From positions 1 to 35,254 of the forward strand of contig JAEOSY010000421.1 of NCBI GenBank assembly GCA_016840125.1: a DNA stretch of 35,254 nucleotides. The letters run 5' to 3'. The notes under the pieces were generated by a model. It did no database searches and was not told the origin of the DNA. It worked only from the letters and a program-made list of their open reading frames with translations. The position numbers and the translations under genes were made by a program. Positions 7,498 to 14,350 of this stretch are shown here, one piece after another. This DNA comes from Candidatus Helarchaeota archaeon (lineage in GTDB: Archaea; Asgardarchaeota; Lokiarchaeia; Helarchaeales; HEL-GB-A). Each line of letters begins with the position of its first letter. The first letter of the stretch is position 1.

Positions 7498-7790
7498 TGT
7501 CCAGAAAACAAATTGAAAGATTATGGGATGACTGTTTTAACATCCTTTGTGGTATAGTTGATAATGCTGTGAGCAAACAATACTTAAAACCCATTCTTCA
7601 ATTAGTTAATAAGTTGAGTGATATATGTCAAAACGAGGATCAATTACTCAGTGACACAAAAGCTACTCTGTATTGGATGATTACACAGCTTGAGTGGAAG
7701 CACAGAGAACAAAAGGGAGAACCGGAATATACACAAATAGAACTGAGTCCAGAAATGAAGAAGGCCAGAGAATTATTAGAGAAGTTATAA
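7497..7790 (+). CDS. 97-residue hypothetical helical protein
   Basis: The ATG at 7497 overlaps the recombinase stop by one base (TAATG), with AAGGT 8 nt upstream, so it is preferred over the in-frame upstream ATG at 7443. The protein begins MSRKQIERLWDDC and is helical and mildly acidic. No domain is recognised. It is translationally coupled to the recombinase and to the next HTH gene. Confidence 0.7.
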   Translation: MSRKQIERLWDDCFNILCGIVDNAVSKQYLKPILQLVNKLSDICQNEDQLLSDTKATLYWMITQLEWKHREQKGEPEYTQIELSPEMKKARELLEKL

Positions 7791-8056
7791 TGTTCTTTGT
7801 GAAGGAAAGAAAAGTGTCCGTTAAAATCTTACCCCAAGCGAAAGCTATTCGATCCAGACGGATCGAACTTAAAATGAGTCTTCGGCAATTCGCAAGGTAT
7901 GTCAAGGTGAGTGCAACATATATATTGAGAATAGAGAATGGGAACATCCGAACTGTAAGCAGAGAATTGGCAATGAGGATGAATAAGGTACTGAAAAATG
8001 GGCGACCTACAAGAAGAAACGGGAAGAAACGTAACGAAAGAAGAGAGAGCGATTGA
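7790..8056 (+). CDS. Small Xre-type helix-turn-helix protein
   Basis: The start ATG 7790 overlaps the previous stop (TAATG). The 88-residue protein has an HTH of the Cro/C1/Xre type at residues about 17-68: IRSRRIELKMSLRQFARYV, then a recognition helix around VSATYILRIENG. The C-terminus is a basic arginine/lysine tail. It is probably a transcriptional regulator of phage genes. Nothing else suggests lysogeny (no integrase or divergent repressor pair), so it need not be a lysogeny repressor. Confidence 0.75.
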   Translation: MFFVKERKVSVKILPQAKAIRSRRIELKMSLRQFARYVKVSATYILRIENGNIRTVSRELAMRMNKVLKNGRPTRRNGKKRNERRESD

Positions 8057-8219
8057 TAAATTTGCTATAGAAGAGCTTGTCTTGCACATCGACAGCTTTG
8101 GGCGTAATCTCAACAGTTGGGAAGTTGATTTTATTTCTTCCCTGATAGATGATCCACCTGAAACGTACACAGAAAAACAAAAACTGGTCATAAACAGAAT
8201 ATATGATATGAAGTGCTGA
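7998..8219 (+). CDS. 73-residue hypothetical protein (phage/prophage small-protein type)
   Basis: It overlaps the HTH gene by 59 nt in another frame. The sequence contains NSWEVDFISSLIDD followed by TEKQKLVINRIYD, a pattern I recognise from small uncharacterised phage and prophage proteins that carry a W-E-x-x-F-I box and an S-E-K-Q-x-x-x-I box. No function is known. It ends one base before the exonuclease start. Confidence 0.65.
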   Translation: MGDLQEETGRNVTKEERAIDKFAIEELVLHIDSFGRNLNSWEVDFISSLIDDPPETYTEKQKLVINRIYDMKC

Positions 8220-8220
8220 A

Positions 8221-9069
8221 ATGAGTAAACGATACCTCATCTTAGATTGCAATTATTTAATTCACCGTGCAAGATATGCTTTCACCGATTTGTCCTATGC
8301 GGGTTCGGCCACAGGTGCCACATACGGGTTTCTAAAAACATTATTGGTGTTAATAGAGCGTTTTGATACACAAAATATGATATTCTGTTGGGACGGGAAA
8401 ACCAATAAACGTAAGAGGATGTTGAAGGGATATAAAGAAAATAGGAAGAAAAAAGAACCAACAGAAAGAGACAAAATATTTGAAAAGGACTTTTATAAAC
8501 AAGTTAGATTGTTAAAAACAAAGTATCTTCAAAAGATAGGATTTAAAAATATCTTTGAGCAGGATGGGTACGAGGCCGATGATCTTATTGCAGCAATAAC
8601 AAAATCGCTCACACCGAAAAAAGGGAAAGGAATTATCGTAACAGCAGACACAGATATGTACCAACTCATACGGGAACATATAAGTTGGTACGACCCAAGA
8701 AAAAGACAATTAATATCACTGGGGGAGTTTCGTCGGATATTTACAATGCACCCAAAGGATTGGATTAAAGTCAGGTGTATATCAGGTTGCAGGTCCGACA
8801 ACATACCGGGAATACATGGTGTCGGACCTTTGACAGCCATCAGCTACGTCAACAAAAAACTGGGGAAGGAGACGAAAGCCTATGCAAATATAAAGTTAGG
8901 TTGGGAAAATGTAGTCAAGAGGAACAAACCATTAATTAAATTACCTCTTGCCGGAACAATTACCCCCAACATAGTAGAAGATAAAATAAGTCAAAGCGGT
9001 TGGAACTCAGTGACTAAATCACTGGGTATGAAAAGCATACGATGGAAAAGAAGAAGAACGAAAGGGTAA
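8221..9069 (+). CDS. 5'-3' exonuclease / flap endonuclease (PIN-like, T5 D15 type)
   Basis: This 282-residue protein shows the FEN pattern: LILDCNYLIHR with the first metal-binding Asp at about residue 9, FCWDGKTNKRKRMLKGYK with the helical-arch lysines, GYEADDLIAAI with the acidic metal cluster, TADTDMYQL, and a helix-hairpin-helix-like DNA clamp around SDNIPGIHGVGPLTAI. It would remove RNA primers and process flaps during phage replication. This separate enzyme supplies the 5' nuclease activity found at the N-terminus of bacterial Pol I. Confidence 0.9.
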   Translation: MSKRYLILDCNYLIHRARYAFTDLSYAGSATGATYGFLKTLLVLIERFDTQNMIFCWDGKTNKRKRMLKGYKENRKKKEPTERDKIFEKDFYKQVRLLKTKYLQKIGFKNIFEQDGYEADDLIAAITKSLTPKKGKGIIVTADTDMYQLIREHISWYDPRKRQLISLGEFRRIFTMHPKDWIKVRCISGCRSDNIPGIHGVGPLTAISYVNKKLGKETKAYANIKLGWENVVKRNKPLIKLPLAGTITPNIVEDKISQSGWNSVTKSLGMKSIRWKRRRTKG

Positions 9070-9074
9070 AAGAA

Positions 9075-9644
9075 ATGAAACACATACTCAAAATTCAAAT
9101 AGCTATTGTGATTATCATTTTGCTGATTGCCACATCGAAATCGTTTGGTCTTGCCCCCGTACCAGAACCAAACGACATACCGTTTCCGTATGACCCCAAC
9201 CTGCTGACCTCCCCGGTTTTCGAGTGGCTTGTATGTGAACCAGCAGACACATACGCAATTACAATTGAGTATGTCAGTCTCGCCGGTGTTGATGTGAATT
9301 TGGTGGCTTCGGAACCGAACATTACAATCCAGTTCATCGAAAAACGCAAACGGGAAGACAAACATTGGGGGCAAGTGTTTGAATTGCTGTGGACGCCATT
9401 CGATGGTGGTGTTCACTACATTGAACTTACCGTCAGGATGCGACACAACGACAAGTTCATGGACGCTCGTACTCTACTTTGGTGTGTAGAGCAGGGCTTT
9501 ATCTATCCGTTCGACCATCCTATCGTAACCAGTCAAGTCGGATGGGCACAGCAAGTTGTACAACGGGCGGTAAAGCTCGGTCGTTACCCCCCTGTTGGTG
9601 ATACTGGTGGTATAGTAAACAAAAGAGTCATGCGTTGGAAATGA
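9075..9644 (+). CDS. Predicted exported protein of unknown function
   Basis: The start ATG 9075 is chosen because AAAGGG (9061-9066) lies 8 nt upstream, rather than the upstream in-frame ATG at 9042. The 189-residue protein opens with a signal peptide: MKHILK, then a hydrophobic core IQIAIVIIILLIA, then a polar region with a plausible cleavage after SFG. No lipobox cysteine is present. The mature part looks beta-rich (alternating hydrophobic pattern around TYAITIEYVSLAGVDVNLV) with few cysteines. No family is recognised. A secreted or periplasmic protein inside a replication operon is odd; superinfection exclusion or envelope modification are guesses. Confidence 0.7.
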   Translation: MKHILKIQIAIVIIILLIATSKSFGLAPVPEPNDIPFPYDPNLLTSPVFEWLVCEPADTYAITIEYVSLAGVDVNLVASEPNITIQFIEKRKREDKHWGQVFELLWTPFDGGVHYIELTVRMRHNDKFMDARTLLWCVEQGFIYPFDHPIVTSQVGWAQQVVQRAVKLGRYPPVGDTGGIVNKRVMRWK

Positions 9645-9684
9645 GTCTCCTAATAGGGTGTGTAAGTACCATGGATGAGTGTAA

Positions 9685-9698
9685 GGTCACGGATGACC
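9685..9698 (+). other. Small inverted repeat in the 9645-9735 gap
   Basis: GGTCA and TGACC are separated by CGGA in the 91-nt gap before the next gene. It could be a small operator half-site pair or a leader hairpin. No T-run follows, so it is not a normal terminator. Confidence 0.3.
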
Positions 9699-9735
9699 TG
9701 CCCTTTATAAACAATTGAAAAGGAAGGACACAAAC

Positions 9736-10113
9736 ATGTTCACAGTACGAAATATGAAAATATCGTTTGAACGAAGGGAGATGTTAATATACATTAAATC
9801 AATTAAGGAAACAGTTGTAAGAGACATGACTATTTGTAGAATTTGTGATGCCGCAACAAATAAACTAATTACAACGAGTGCATCTATCCGAAATCCAATA
9901 GACCAATATGATAAATTAATTGGAAAGAAGGTGGCTTTAACCAAAGTGTTAGAGATGGCAACTGCACACAACGAAATGACAAAGCCCACTCGGACAGACA
10001 TATGGATACACTTTTGGGCTTGGATAGCCAGTTGGAGCAACGAACGACGAAAAGAAGTACACAACATACTTGACAGGAAAGCAGATGCCAAAAAAGAAGC
10101 GGAAAACGAATAA
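9736..10113 (+). CDS. 125-residue hypothetical protein
   Basis: The start ATG 9736 has AAAGGAAGG (9719-9727) about 8 nt upstream and is preferred over the in-frame TTG 9715. The protein begins MFTVRNMKISFERREM and contains a segment around PIDQYDKLIGKKVALTKVLE that resembles uncharacterised small phage proteins, and a tryptophan-rich WIHFWAWIASW segment. No function is known. It overlaps the next gene by 29 nt. Confidence 0.65.
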   Translation: MFTVRNMKISFERREMLIYIKSIKETVVRDMTICRICDAATNKLITTSASIRNPIDQYDKLIGKKVALTKVLEMATAHNEMTKPTRTDIWIHFWAWIASWSNERRKEVHNILDRKADAKKEAENE

Positions 10114-10705
10114 AGGCTCCTCCTTTGAAAGAGACGTGTGTAAGAAACTCTCTTGGTGGTGGACATGCGGCCAGAGAAACGATGTATTCTGGCGTACTTC
10201 TGGATCGGGAGCCAGAGCTAAGACCCGAAGCAAGAAGGGGGACAAAACGTTTGGTCAGTATGGAGACGTGCAGGCTGCTGATCCGATAGGACAACCCCTA
10301 ATGGACTTATGTACTATCGAATTGAAAAGGGGTTACTCGTCTGAGACACTATCCGACTTTGTCGAAGGAACCAAAACCAAAATAAAGCTGGCTGAGTTCA
10401 TGTTACAAGCAGCAACGGATGCGGCTTTACAGAGGGAAGGCACCGATTGGATTCTCATTGTGAAACGGGATTACAAAAATGAGGTACTGTTCACTCCGTA
10501 CCAATTTTACAAAATATTGAAATCTTTTGATAGCACAAACAAACCGGACAATACAGGTAGTATCTTATATAAAACAAAAATAAATAAGATGAAAATAGCG
10601 ATCCTCATCTGTCCATTGAAATGGTTTTTTGATCGAATCACACCGAAAGCAGTAAGAGCATATAATGATTACAAAGAAAAATATAACCAAAAGTCAGGCG
10701 ACTAA
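10085..10705 (+). CDS. Putative PD-(D/E)XK nuclease (resolvase-like)
   Basis: The start ATG 10085, with AGGAAAG just upstream, is preferred over TTG 10070. The 206-residue protein has the elements of a PD-(D/E)XK nuclease: a first helix GSSFERDVCKKLS with E15, then FWRTSGSGARAKT, then GQYGDV with D61, and IELKRGY with E79 and K81 in the ExK position. Such proteins in phages include Holliday-junction or Y-junction resolvases. With a RecA-like protein and Mre11/Rad50 in the same block, a role in resolving recombination intermediates is plausible. The substrate cannot be known from sequence. Confidence 0.62.
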   Translation: MPKKKRKTNKGSSFERDVCKKLSWWWTCGQRNDVFWRTSGSGARAKTRSKKGDKTFGQYGDVQAADPIGQPLMDLCTIELKRGYSSETLSDFVEGTKTKIKLAEFMLQAATDAALQREGTDWILIVKRDYKNEVLFTPYQFYKILKSFDSTNKPDNTGSILYKTKINKMKIAILICPLKWFFDRITPKAVRAYNDYKEKYNQKSGD

Positions 10706-10940
10706 ACTCATCACGCTACTGGAACGTGAAACCCGATGCGAAATCATAGCTCGGTTCGGTCGATTTGACAATCTGGAATTCGGTGAATACGCTATAAAAC
10801 AAATAGAATACAAAAACAAAATACGTAAGGCATTATTCGGGACGAGTAACTTAGTGGTGTTAGGTACTCGATGGGGATTGATACGTAAACAGGAAAAGAA
10901 ACGAAAACGAAAAACACTCAAACGAAGAAAAAAGCAATGA
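10665..10940 (+). CDS. 91-residue hypothetical protein with very basic C-terminus
   Basis: It overlaps the nuclease gene by 41 nt. The last 20 or so residues are almost all Lys and Arg (RKQEKKRKRKTLKRRKKQ), which suggests nucleic acid binding. The start has no clear ribosome site, so translation may depend on coupling. No domain is recognised. Confidence 0.6.
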   Translation: MITKKNITKSQATKLITLLERETRCEIIARFGRFDNLEFGEYAIKQIEYKNKIRKALFGTSNLVVLGTRWGLIRKQEKKRKRKTLKRRKKQ

Positions 10941-10973
10941 ACAATGAACTCATCAGCTTTCATTTTTTTGTTC
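10939..10973 (+). terminator. Weak terminator-like hairpin
   Basis: AATGAA (10943-10948) pairs with TTCATT (10959-10964), and a run of seven T residues spans 10963-10969. GAACAA and TTGTTC can extend the stem with a bulge. The stem is AT-rich, so termination would be partial. Confidence 0.4.
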
Positions 10974-10976
10974 TCC

Positions 10977-11034
10977 GGGGCTGGGTACAGGGTATGACTC
11001 CTTTCCTGTAAACCTACACAGGGTTACCAGCCCC
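10977..11034 (+). other. Compact three-helix structured RNA candidate in the leader of the Rad50/Mre11 genes
   Basis: Three helices close on one junction. P1 is GGGGCTGG (10977-10984) with CCAGCCCC (11027-11034). P2 is TACAGG (10986-10991) with CCTGTA (11005-11010), loop 13 nt. P3 is AACC (11011-11014) with GGTT (11022-11025), extendable by a T-G wobble, loop 5 nt. Only G10985 and A11026 are unpaired at the junction. It is not followed by a T-run and lies 25 nt before the next ATG. It could be a cis-regulatory leader, a processing site or a small RNA. No known class is recognised. Confidence 0.5.
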
Positions 11035-11059
11035 ACTATTTAAACATGAAGTCTAAACA

Positions 11060-12079
11060 ATGTTGAAAAAACTACAAATAAGAAACTATAGACGACATCG
11101 AAAGCTGGACATCGTTTTCGATAAGATCACGTATTTACAAGGTCCATCCGGTACGGGTAAAACCTCAGCGATGGGGGCTTTGAAATTGGTAGCCTTCAAT
11201 ACACCCTCAGGTGATAAGTACATTAGTTGGGATTCTGACGCTTGCAAAGTGCGTCTCGTTGCAGAAAATAACAAAATAACAAGAACACGTAGTGCAAAGG
11301 AAAACACCTACTCATACAACAAGGAGGTTTACAAAGCGTTTGGGACCGGCGTGCCCCTCTCTGTAAAAACTTCTCTAAAGTTGACTCCTTTAAATTTCCA
11401 TCACCAGCACGCCGGTCCCTTTTGGTTCTCCGAAACAGCAGGGGAAGTGTCCAGACAGTTGAATAAAATTGTTGACCTCGATGTTATCGACCGAACGATT
11501 TCCAATCTGAATAGTGAACAACGTTCAATCAGAATAAAGATAAAGGACATTAACGAGAGAATATCCGTCTGTAAGACAGACGGGAAAAAATTGCGTTTCT
11601 GTCTGTCGATGGACGAAGAATTAAAGAAGTTAGAAGGGAAGGAACAAAAGGTAAGTGAAATCAAACGAAAATCCTCTGTGCTATCCGATTTAGTAAAATC
11701 AGGGGGAAACCACCTATCCCAGATAGATCGGGACTCTACGAAGCTCTCAGACACTAATTCTGCTATCGTAGCGGGTGAAAAGTGGGCTAAAATCAGGAAA
11801 ACCGTGGATAGGCTGGCTGGATTACTCAAGGAAACGGAGCGATTAAGGAAAATCACCAGTCAGTCTATCCCATTTATTCAACCTGTTATTGATACCCATA
11901 CCCGGTTGGGGAAGGCACAAGCAAAATGGGAAAGTCTGGTACAACTTGTGAATGCAGCGGACGACATAGAGGGCTGGATAAAAAGCCATGAAGAAGAACT
12001 GAAAAAACTGGATAAGGAATTCAAAGAGAAAATGGGAAGGAAGTGTGTTCTATGCGGAAGTCCACTAAAAAGGTCTTAG
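11060..12079 (+). CDS. Rad50/SbcC-like N-terminal half: Walker A head plus coiled coil ending in a zinc hook
   Basis: This 339-residue protein starts with the SMC/Rad50 N-terminal head: LQIRNYRRHRKLDIVF, Walker A GPSGTGKT at 28-35, and LTPLNFHHQHAGPFWF near a Q-loop-like position. Residues about 145-325 are coiled coil, and the protein ends 7 residues after a CxxC (C329, C332) that matches the Rad50 zinc hook. The Walker B and signature motifs of a full Rad50 are missing here but present at 13388-13966. So this is half of a split Rad50 (T4 gp46 / SbcC type) working with the Mre11-like nuclease that overlaps its end. The start has only a weak ribosome site (GAAG). Confidence 0.85.
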   Translation: MLKKLQIRNYRRHRKLDIVFDKITYLQGPSGTGKTSAMGALKLVAFNTPSGDKYISWDSDACKVRLVAENNKITRTRSAKENTYSYNKEVYKAFGTGVPLSVKTSLKLTPLNFHHQHAGPFWFSETAGEVSRQLNKIVDLDVIDRTISNLNSEQRSIRIKIKDINERISVCKTDGKKLRFCLSMDEELKKLEGKEQKVSEIKRKSSVLSDLVKSGGNHLSQIDRDSTKLSDTNSAIVAGEKWAKIRKTVDRLAGLLKETERLRKITSQSIPFIQPVIDTHTRLGKAQAKWESLVQLVNAADDIEGWIKSHEEELKKLDKEFKEKMGRKCVLCGSPLKRS

Positions 12080-13014
12080 CCATTTGTACATCGGATTGGC
12101 ACCTGTACCAAAACCCACCTGTTTGGAGAAGCACCGAACCAGATTGGTACGGGGCAATGCAAAGACCTATAGATGAGATTGCCTGCCTACAAACGGAACA
12201 CGATTGTCCCATCCTCTTTGCAGGTGATATGTTTCACCGATGGAATGTGCCCCCCGAACTTATAAATTGGTGTCTGAACGTGTTCCCTTCCGATATATAT
12301 TCCATCCCCGGCCAACATGATATGCCTAATCATAATTTATCGGAAATGAGAAGGAGTGCCTATACCGTACTACAAAGAGCAGGTTGCATTAATGATCTCC
12401 CGGTGTGCAGCCATGAAAGTGTCTATATAGCAAAGAAGGGTTTAATGATCAGAGCATTCCCTTGGGGTGTGCCGTTAATTCCCGTAACGAGACACAGCAA
12501 TTTATTGGAAGTGGCTGTTGTGCATGATTATGTTTGGAGAAAAGGGTTCGCATACCCCGGCTCCCCCATGGAGAAAGACTTATCTAACAAGGACAATACG
12601 TTTGATAAAATATACAATGGAAGATATTTTGGGTACGACCTTATTATTTATGGGGATAATCATAAGAGCTTCCTCACTACAGTAGGAAAAACAACCGTAT
12701 ATAATTGTGGCCCAATAATGAGACGGGGGAGAGATGAAGAGTACAACAATCCGCAAGTTGGTTTACTTCATTCTGATGGATCTATCACAGTTCATTATTT
12801 GGACACGTCTAAGGATAGACATCTAACTTCGACTGAACAACCGGATGTGGAAAGTGATATGGTCGAACAAAGCATGGCAAAATTATCAGAGGAATTAGCC
12901 AAGCTGGGGTCGTCCGCATTAGATTTTACCGAAGCATGGAAACAATACGAGCGTCGTAATAAAATAAACGAAAGAGTGTCCAATATAATTATGAAAGCAA
13001 TGGAAAATGATTAA
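12052..13014 (+). CDS. Mre11/SbcD-like metallophosphoesterase nuclease
   Basis: The start ATG 12052, with GGGAAGGA about 10 nt upstream, is preferred over GTG 12043. The 320-residue protein has the calcineurin-like phosphoesterase motifs: SDWH with D15 and H17, FAGD with D59, GQHD at 87-90 where most relatives have GNHD, VVHDYVW near 158, and YGDNH further on. This is the nuclease partner of Rad50/SbcC (T4 gp47 type), which processes DNA ends for recombination. Its gene overlaps the Rad50 N-half by 28 nt and lies between the two Rad50 head halves. Confidence 0.88.
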   Translation: MRKSTKKVLAICTSDWHLYQNPPVWRSTEPDWYGAMQRPIDEIACLQTEHDCPILFAGDMFHRWNVPPELINWCLNVFPSDIYSIPGQHDMPNHNLSEMRRSAYTVLQRAGCINDLPVCSHESVYIAKKGLMIRAFPWGVPLIPVTRHSNLLEVAVVHDYVWRKGFAYPGSPMEKDLSNKDNTFDKIYNGRYFGYDLIIYGDNHKSFLTTVGKTTVYNCGPIMRRGRDEEYNNPQVGLLHSDGSITVHYLDTSKDRHLTSTEQPDVESDMVEQSMAKLSEELAKLGSSALDFTEAWKQYERRNKINERVSNIIMKAMEND

Positions 13015-13162
13015 AAGACTTCGAGTTATTCTTGGTTTGTACGGATATATATTTCAGGATTTAAATTGGTTTGGAAAAATATTAGTCACACCCGTTTTTG
13101 TAGTGATACTTCCTATAGCATTCATAATTACGTTGGGGACCAAACATGACAAGCTCGACTGA
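13007..13162 (+). CDS. 51-residue single-pass membrane protein
   Basis: It overlaps the Mre11 gene by 8 nt and the next gene by 17 nt. It encodes 51 residues: a basic N-terminus (MIKRLRV), an amphipathic stretch, and a hydrophobic segment ILVTPVFVVILPIAFIITL near residues 25-43. This is the second tiny membrane protein in this block, after 5102-5251. Its role is unknown; the coupled overlaps support translation. Confidence 0.5.
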   Translation: MIKRLRVILGLYGYIFQDLNWFGKILVTPVFVVILPIAFIITLGTKHDKLD

Positions 13163-13391
13163 AGAATTGGTAAAATTGAAACAAGATCGTGAAGCACTTC
13201 AACGAAAAATAGACAAAGCTCGCGGTGCTTTGGACCAAACTCTGAAACAGATTGAGGAGGAATTTGGTTTCAAGACATTAGAGGAGGCTGCGGAGGAATT
13301 AGATATATTACAAGAGGAAGCCACATCCGCAAAAGAAGAGTTTGAAAATGAACTTGGAAAATACAGGGAAAGATGGGCTGAACGGTTATGA
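13146..13391 (+). CDS. Coiled-coil protein adjacent to split Rad50
   Basis: This 81-residue protein is almost wholly helical coiled coil (for example LKQDREALQRKIDKARGAL and LDILQEEATSAKEEFENEL). GGGGA lies 6 nt upstream. Its stop overlaps the start of the Rad50 C-half by 4 nt (ATGA). Its length plus the N-terminal coil of the C-half roughly equals the coil of the Rad50 N-half, so it may supply the returning arm, or be an independent partner. This is inference. Confidence 0.7.
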   Translation: MTSSTEELVKLKQDREALQRKIDKARGALDQTLKQIEEEFGFKTLEEAAEELDILQEEATSAKEEFENELGKYRERWAERL

Positions 13392-13966
13392 TAATTAAAG
13401 CTCTTAGGAACAAAGTTAATGGCTATCTTGGTGAATACCAAGTAACCAAAGCCACATTCAAAAAAGAAAAGCAGAACCTTGTCAAAGCTGAACAGTATGA
13501 AGCTGATGTGAATGAGGCTGTCCACCACGTACAAATAATTTCTCAAGCTATACAGGAACAAACACATAAAAAGATAAGTGATGTAGTCACAGCCTGTCTA
13601 CAATCCGTATTCTTTGATCGAGATTATGCTTCCCGATTGAAATTTGAACGAAAGCGGAACAAAACCGAAGCAAAGCCCACAATCATCTGCGACGGCCATG
13701 AGATTGAGAACCCATTGGAAGATGCCGAAAGTGGGGGTGTTGTGGACGTGGCTTCGTTTGCTTATCAAGTTACAGCTATTCTCCTGAGCAAACCCCCTAT
13801 CCGAAAGTTTATGGCAATGGACGAACCGTTCAAATTTGTAAGTTCGGACTATCGAGATGCCGTTCGGTCAATGTTAGAAATGTTGGCAGAGGATTTCGGT
13901 ATGCAATTCTTTATGGTTACATCTCACCAATCACAAATCACCGCAGGAAAGGAAATACAATTATGA
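13388..13966 (+). CDS. Rad50/SbcC-like C-terminal half: signature motif and Walker B head
   Basis: This 192-residue protein begins with a short coiled coil (about 15-65) and then has the C-terminal ATPase head: ABC signature-like ESGG at 114-117, Walker B FMAMDEP at 141-147, and a switch His in VTSH at 177-180. It lacks a Walker A. It completes the ATPase sites of the protein at 11060-12079, so the two must co-assemble. It is translationally coupled on both sides (ATGA overlaps). Small stand-alone head proteins of this kind could be mistaken for RecF-like ATPases. Confidence 0.8.
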   Translation: MIIKALRNKVNGYLGEYQVTKATFKKEKQNLVKAEQYEADVNEAVHHVQIISQAIQEQTHKKISDVVTACLQSVFFDRDYASRLKFERKRNKTEAKPTIICDGHEIENPLEDAESGGVVDVASFAYQVTAILLSKPPIRKFMAMDEPFKFVSSDYRDAVRSMLEMLAEDFGMQFFMVTSHQSQITAGKEIQL

Positions 13967-14286
13967 GTCTGGATTTTGGTCTGGTTGATGATCACGATGA
14001 AGATTCAGATTTAATCTTCTCTCGAAACATAACTCACAACTTAGCAGAGATGGCATCTGAGGCGGGAGTGTATGACGCCTTATGGTGTAGTAGAAACAAA
14101 AGAGCTAAAGACATAATACCTACTCTCGAAGTCGGGTATATTCGTTTAAGAATAAGCCCGTTTTATTTTGCACAATATGAAGCACCAAATGGTTGGGGGC
14201 AGTATAAACATCTTCTGAAATTTGTTAAAGAATGTTTAACTGCTTGTAAAGAAGACCCAGAAGCTACTATATGGATTTCCAAGTAA
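13963..14286 (+). CDS. 107-residue conserved phage protein of unknown function
   Basis: It overlaps the Rad50 C-half by 4 nt (ATGA). The sequence has ITHNLAEMASEAGVYDALW near the start and NGWGQYKHLLKFVKECLTAC toward the end, a pattern I recognise from an uncharacterised family common in phages and some bacteria. No catalytic role is known. It is the last gene of the plus-strand block. Confidence 0.75.
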   Translation: MSLDFGLVDDHDEDSDLIFSRNITHNLAEMASEAGVYDALWCSRNKRAKDIIPTLEVGYIRLRISPFYFAQYEAPNGWGQYKHLLKFVKECLTACKEDPEATIWISK

Positions 14287-14287
14287 A

Positions 14288-14346
14288 ATGGGGTGTGTAG
14301 TGGTAAGGGCTGATTTTTCTCGGAAAGGAAACCATACACACCCCAT
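14288..14346. terminator. Hairpin between the convergent gene blocks, probable bidirectional terminator
   Basis: ATGGGGTGTGTA (14288-14299) pairs perfectly with TACACACCCCAT (14335-14346). Past a bulged G14300 the stem continues with TGGT/ACCA, leaving a 26-nt loop. It fills the gap between the last plus-strand stop (14286) and the last minus-strand stop (14351). T content just outside the stem is modest on both strands (TGTATTTACTT on plus, TTTTACTT on minus). Confidence 0.75.
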
Positions 14347-14350
14347 GTAT

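Noticed and set aside
7790..8056. Reading the small HTH protein as a lysogeny repressor
   Set aside because: It is in the middle of a co-oriented replication operon, with no divergent promoter, integrase or attachment site in the window.
14300..14334. Hammerhead-ribozyme-like CTGA and GAAA pieces in the loop of the convergent hairpin
   Set aside because: The CUGANGA core is not complete (G8-A9 are replaced by T residues) and the helices do not fit.
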